A stretch of DNA of 64,000 nt from Chromobotia macracanthus (lineage: Eukaryota > Chordata > Actinopteri > Cypriniformes > Botiidae). Shown piece by piece: positions 61,340 to 64,000 of the stretch; within the stretch, counting starts at the first letter, position 1; each line of letters begins with the position of its first letter. The position numbers and the translations under genes are program-made. The DNA lies in the NCBI GenBank assembly GCA_036877525.1, contig JAZGTH010000059.1:8246501-8310500 (forward strand), written 5' to 3'. A model generated the notes under the pieces. The model was not told where the DNA came from. It did no database searches and was given only the letters and a program-made list of their open reading frames with translations.

Positions 61340-62627
61340 TGGAGTGTTCTCAAGGGCAATACATTATAGACTCAGGAGAAAATCACTGCCCACTCAGAAA
61401 ATGCGAAGGCGCCCTACTGACATTCTTATTTATGATCATATTGGAGGCAAGCAGACAAAGGTTCAGTCGATAGGATTGTCCTGGAATGCGTTTTGTCGAA
61501 AACAATTTGGCGGTCATGGCCAGATATGAAATTTATTTGATAAATGTCTATGCCTGGCTGTGGGCGGGCCCTGGAACCTCCCACATACACACACGTTTAT
61601 TGTAAAAATGCGTGATTGCTGAGTCACGCAGCACTGCAAAAAATGACAATTTTCAAATCAGTTTAAAATATTTCTCACCATTTTGCTGCTGCTAGTAAAC
61701 AGTAAGCCCCACCCCCAACCTTACACCATTGGTTGAGCCAACGTTGCTCGTCTAGTTAAGTAAGGCCATGCAAACAAATAGACTGCAGTCTACTTGATGC
61801 TTATCAAAAACTTATCAGGCATGGTTAGATGCATCTATTATTCAGTATGTTGTTTTTTTTAATAAAGGAAGTTGCCTATGCAAGCAGTAGACAACAGGGC
61901 CTAATTCTCTCAAACAAAGGCTGGATAACATTACCAGGACAAAGATGGGTGTGCAAGCAGTGCATCGAAGTTTCCTTTACTTGTTCTGCATTTCTCACTG
62001 GACTAAAGCTGAGCCCATTCCACAGTCAAAGCACAGACCGTTCTGCCCCATTCTCTCCGGTCCCAGTGTATTTAAAACCGATTACTTCTGCAGCCCAGAC
62101 AGCCAATCAATAGCAACTCTGATTACAATAAGCCGCAAGATGGCCACGCCACACAATATTTATCCCCAGAGTGGACTTCAGTGTAATTAGAAATCAATGA
62201 CTCACACAGTCTATTAATGCACTGAACGTGCTGATAGAGTTACAGAGATTGTTGTGTGCATCAGTGTGAAGAACTTCAAAAACAAAATGAGTGTCTGTAT
62301 GAAAGAGCTGATAAAGAGGACAAACCCCGTTTAATGACATATTGATATAGGTTACATATTGATACCACCATGAGTTGTGTTCTCATCAGTTAGATGGGCT
62401 TTAAAAATCATTTGAAGAGAACAATCACGTCCTGTTTACCTTAAAATGAAAAGTGCCATAATTACCTTAAAAACTTCTCCACAGTTTCTGGCCACTTCCT
62501 GTTTTCCTTATATTGTATAAAAGAGTAACATAAAATATCTCCTTACATGTATAATATCTCCTTTTCCATTTACTGGGAGAGAGAAAATAATGCGGTATTG
62601 GAAGGACATGAGAGAGTGATTAAATTA

Positions 62628-62667
62628 TGTCAGAATTTCCATTTTTGGGCGAACTATTCCTTTAAAG
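62628..62667. mobile_element. end fragment of GTTCACCCAAAAAT MITE
   Basis: TGTCAGAATTTCCATTTTTG GGCGAACTATTCCTTTAAA is the terminal sequence of the family seen at 52725-52990. Confidence 0.6.
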
Positions 62668-63182
62668 TAGGAGAGATTGTTCCGGCACTCACTAATGGAA
62701 CCTCAGAAAGGATTTGTCTTCATGTGTAGTAATCGTGTTTCAAAACTAGAGTTTTAAAGAAATGAAATGCTCTCCCGTTTCATCATTATCGGATTACGTT
62801 CTCTACGCCTTTACTGCCTCCCCTATAAACTGCAATGATTAAATTAACTTCCTTCCCAGCTCACTTTTGACCTTTTGAATTGTGTGCCCCATTTCCTGAG
62901 AGACAGATTTAAATTGTCTTTGACACTTATTAAGTGTTTTGTCATTTCGCAAGTCATCTGAACTCCTCAGATTTCGAAACCTAAATCCTTGCGCATGTTC
63001 CGTCTCTGTGGACGATGTGTGCTTATAATACTAGACTGGAAATAATCTGTGAGTAAAGAGCCGGTTTTCTTGCTCTCTTTATTCTCTCTTATACCTGTAA
63101 CCACAGCTAACTAGGATTAGAGTCAGACATCTTTTCTTCACTTGAGCTGAATAATCTTCCTCTGCTATTTCAGTGCAGCAGA

Positions 63183-63469
63183 CCCGGCTAAAAATGTTAG
63201 GTTGTAGGAACATTTTTCTAACATTTCCATTTAGCAACAAAAACATTAAAAATATTATTTTGAAAGTTCTATGAACGTTCCAAACATATTTTTAAGTCAT
63301 TATCGTTTAGACGTTCTGTAATGTTTTTAAAACCTTCCAATAACAACTTAAAAATAACACTTTGATATATCACGTTAAAAACGTTACTGAAAGAACTTTT
63401 TAGATAACTTTAAGGGAACATTTAGAGAACATTAGCCAACGTTCCAAGAATGTCCCCTGTTAGCTGGGA
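63183..63469. mobile_element. CCCAGCTAACA-ended MITE, copy 12 (full length)
   Basis: Begins CCCGGCTAAAAATGTTAGGT TGTAGGAAC and ends CGTTCCAAGAATGTCCCCTG TTAGCTGGG, 287 bp. It lies about 480 bp from the next copy, which has the opposite orientation. Confidence 0.8.
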
Positions 63470-63945
63470 GAGTGTGGGATCGTGTGATTGGCTAAGCTGT
63501 GATTCGTGTCATCATCAGTATTCCAAATGTCCGTTCTAAACAGTTTTACTCCTTTAAAACGCTCCATTCATTTCAAACCTGTCAGTGGTTCACACTCCCT
63601 TAAAAATTATGACAAATAAAATGAATGGGGGCGTGGGTGTATGTCTGTCGATTATAACTTCAGTCACACTGGGGACTTTTGCAGCTAGCTCTTATTAGAA
63701 AGTAAGGCTCTGACCTCGTAGATTATGTTGACTGTCCATAATTGCAGTCACGTGGAAGAGACCATATTAACAGATTTAAAATCACAACATGATTTGTGTT
63801 TAACATACACGGCTATGCAAGGTCTTAAATAAAGTCTTACAGAATAACAAGTCTGTCCACACTCATGACCACATCATCTAAGACCAATACCAGGTCTAAA
63901 CGGAGCATTCAGGTCTTAGTCTGAGGCCTAAAATCTGTCCATCCT

Positions 63946-64000
63946 CCCAGCTAACATTCTCATAATGTTGGCTAATGTTCTCTAAAAGTTCTCTCAAAGT
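63946..64000. mobile_element. CCCAGCTAACA-ended MITE, copy 13 (cut by window edge)
   Basis: CCCAGCTAACATTCTCATAA TGTTGGCTAATGTTCTCTAA AAGTTCTCTCAAAGT is the start of a reverse-orientation copy that continues beyond the window. Confidence 0.75.

Larger units (their letters stand above)
56541..64000 (-). other. erbb4: erbb4 intron 20 (3' part, cut by window edge)
   Basis: More than 7.4 kb with no coding exon found; the expected exon ending in WCVQIAK was looked for and not seen. It holds a GATA/GA-rich microsatellite (57926-57986), a CA run (60038-60060), a perfect 18-bp hairpin (60237-60291), a long GA microsatellite (61249-61336), a hAT-like MITE end (62628-62667) and two copies of the CCCAGCTAACA MITE (63183-63469 and 63946-64000). 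The rest appears to be unique intronic sequence. Confidence 0.8.

Noticed and set aside
61168..61529. Arg/Glu-rich and Ser/Leu-rich proteins
   Set aside because: Both are translations of a (GA)n microsatellite.

Overview
The window is vertebrate nuclear DNA, almost certainly from a cyprinid-type teleost. It is AT-rich with long non-coding stretches, many short non-autonomous DNA transposons and tRNA-derived SINEs of the kind common in carp-like fish, and one recognisable spliced gene. No bacterial, viral or organellar gene is visible, and nearly all open frames outside that gene look like chance or repeat-derived frames. The fish lineage is inferred from repeats remembered as fish-typical, not from a database search.

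The gene is the 3' part of an ErbB4-type receptor tyrosine kinase (erbb4) on the minus strand. Seven coding exons run from 56540 down to the stop codon at 47192. They match human ERBB4 exons 21, 22, 23, 24, 25, 27 and 28. All acceptors end in AG, all donors begin with GT, phases fit, and the joined frame of 1671 nt encodes 556 residues plus a stop without interruption. These cover the kinase catalytic loop, activation loop and C-lobe, then the whole cytoplasmic tail, ending in the PPPPY and NTVV motifs of ErbB4. The exon before the catalytic-loop exon is not found up to 64000, so the window ends inside a large intron and the extracellular, transmembrane and N-lobe exons lie beyond the right edge.

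The tail differs from mammalian ErbB4. I see no CYT-1 alternative exon (PPxY plus the PI3K-binding YxxM), so only a CYT-2-like form is predicted. The first PPxY is changed to PPLAY, two NPxY sites are altered, and the last exon carries an extra segment of about 80 residues with poly-Ala and His-rich repeats.

Positions 1-47191 are a gene desert downstream of the gene; the part nearest 47191 must contain its 3' UTR. The desert holds repeats: about 13 copies across the window of one CCCAGCTAACA-ended MITE, several other inverted-repeat MITE families, SINEs and microsatellites. It also has two CpG-rich, repeat-poor islands (about 21.1-21.56 kb and 37.3-38.0 kb) and a few unique segments that are candidates for conserved regulatory DNA. 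I found no convincing new biological system; the most useful observations are the tail rearrangements of this ErbB4, the MITE family, the CpG-rich islands and a perfect 18-bp hairpin in the large intron.
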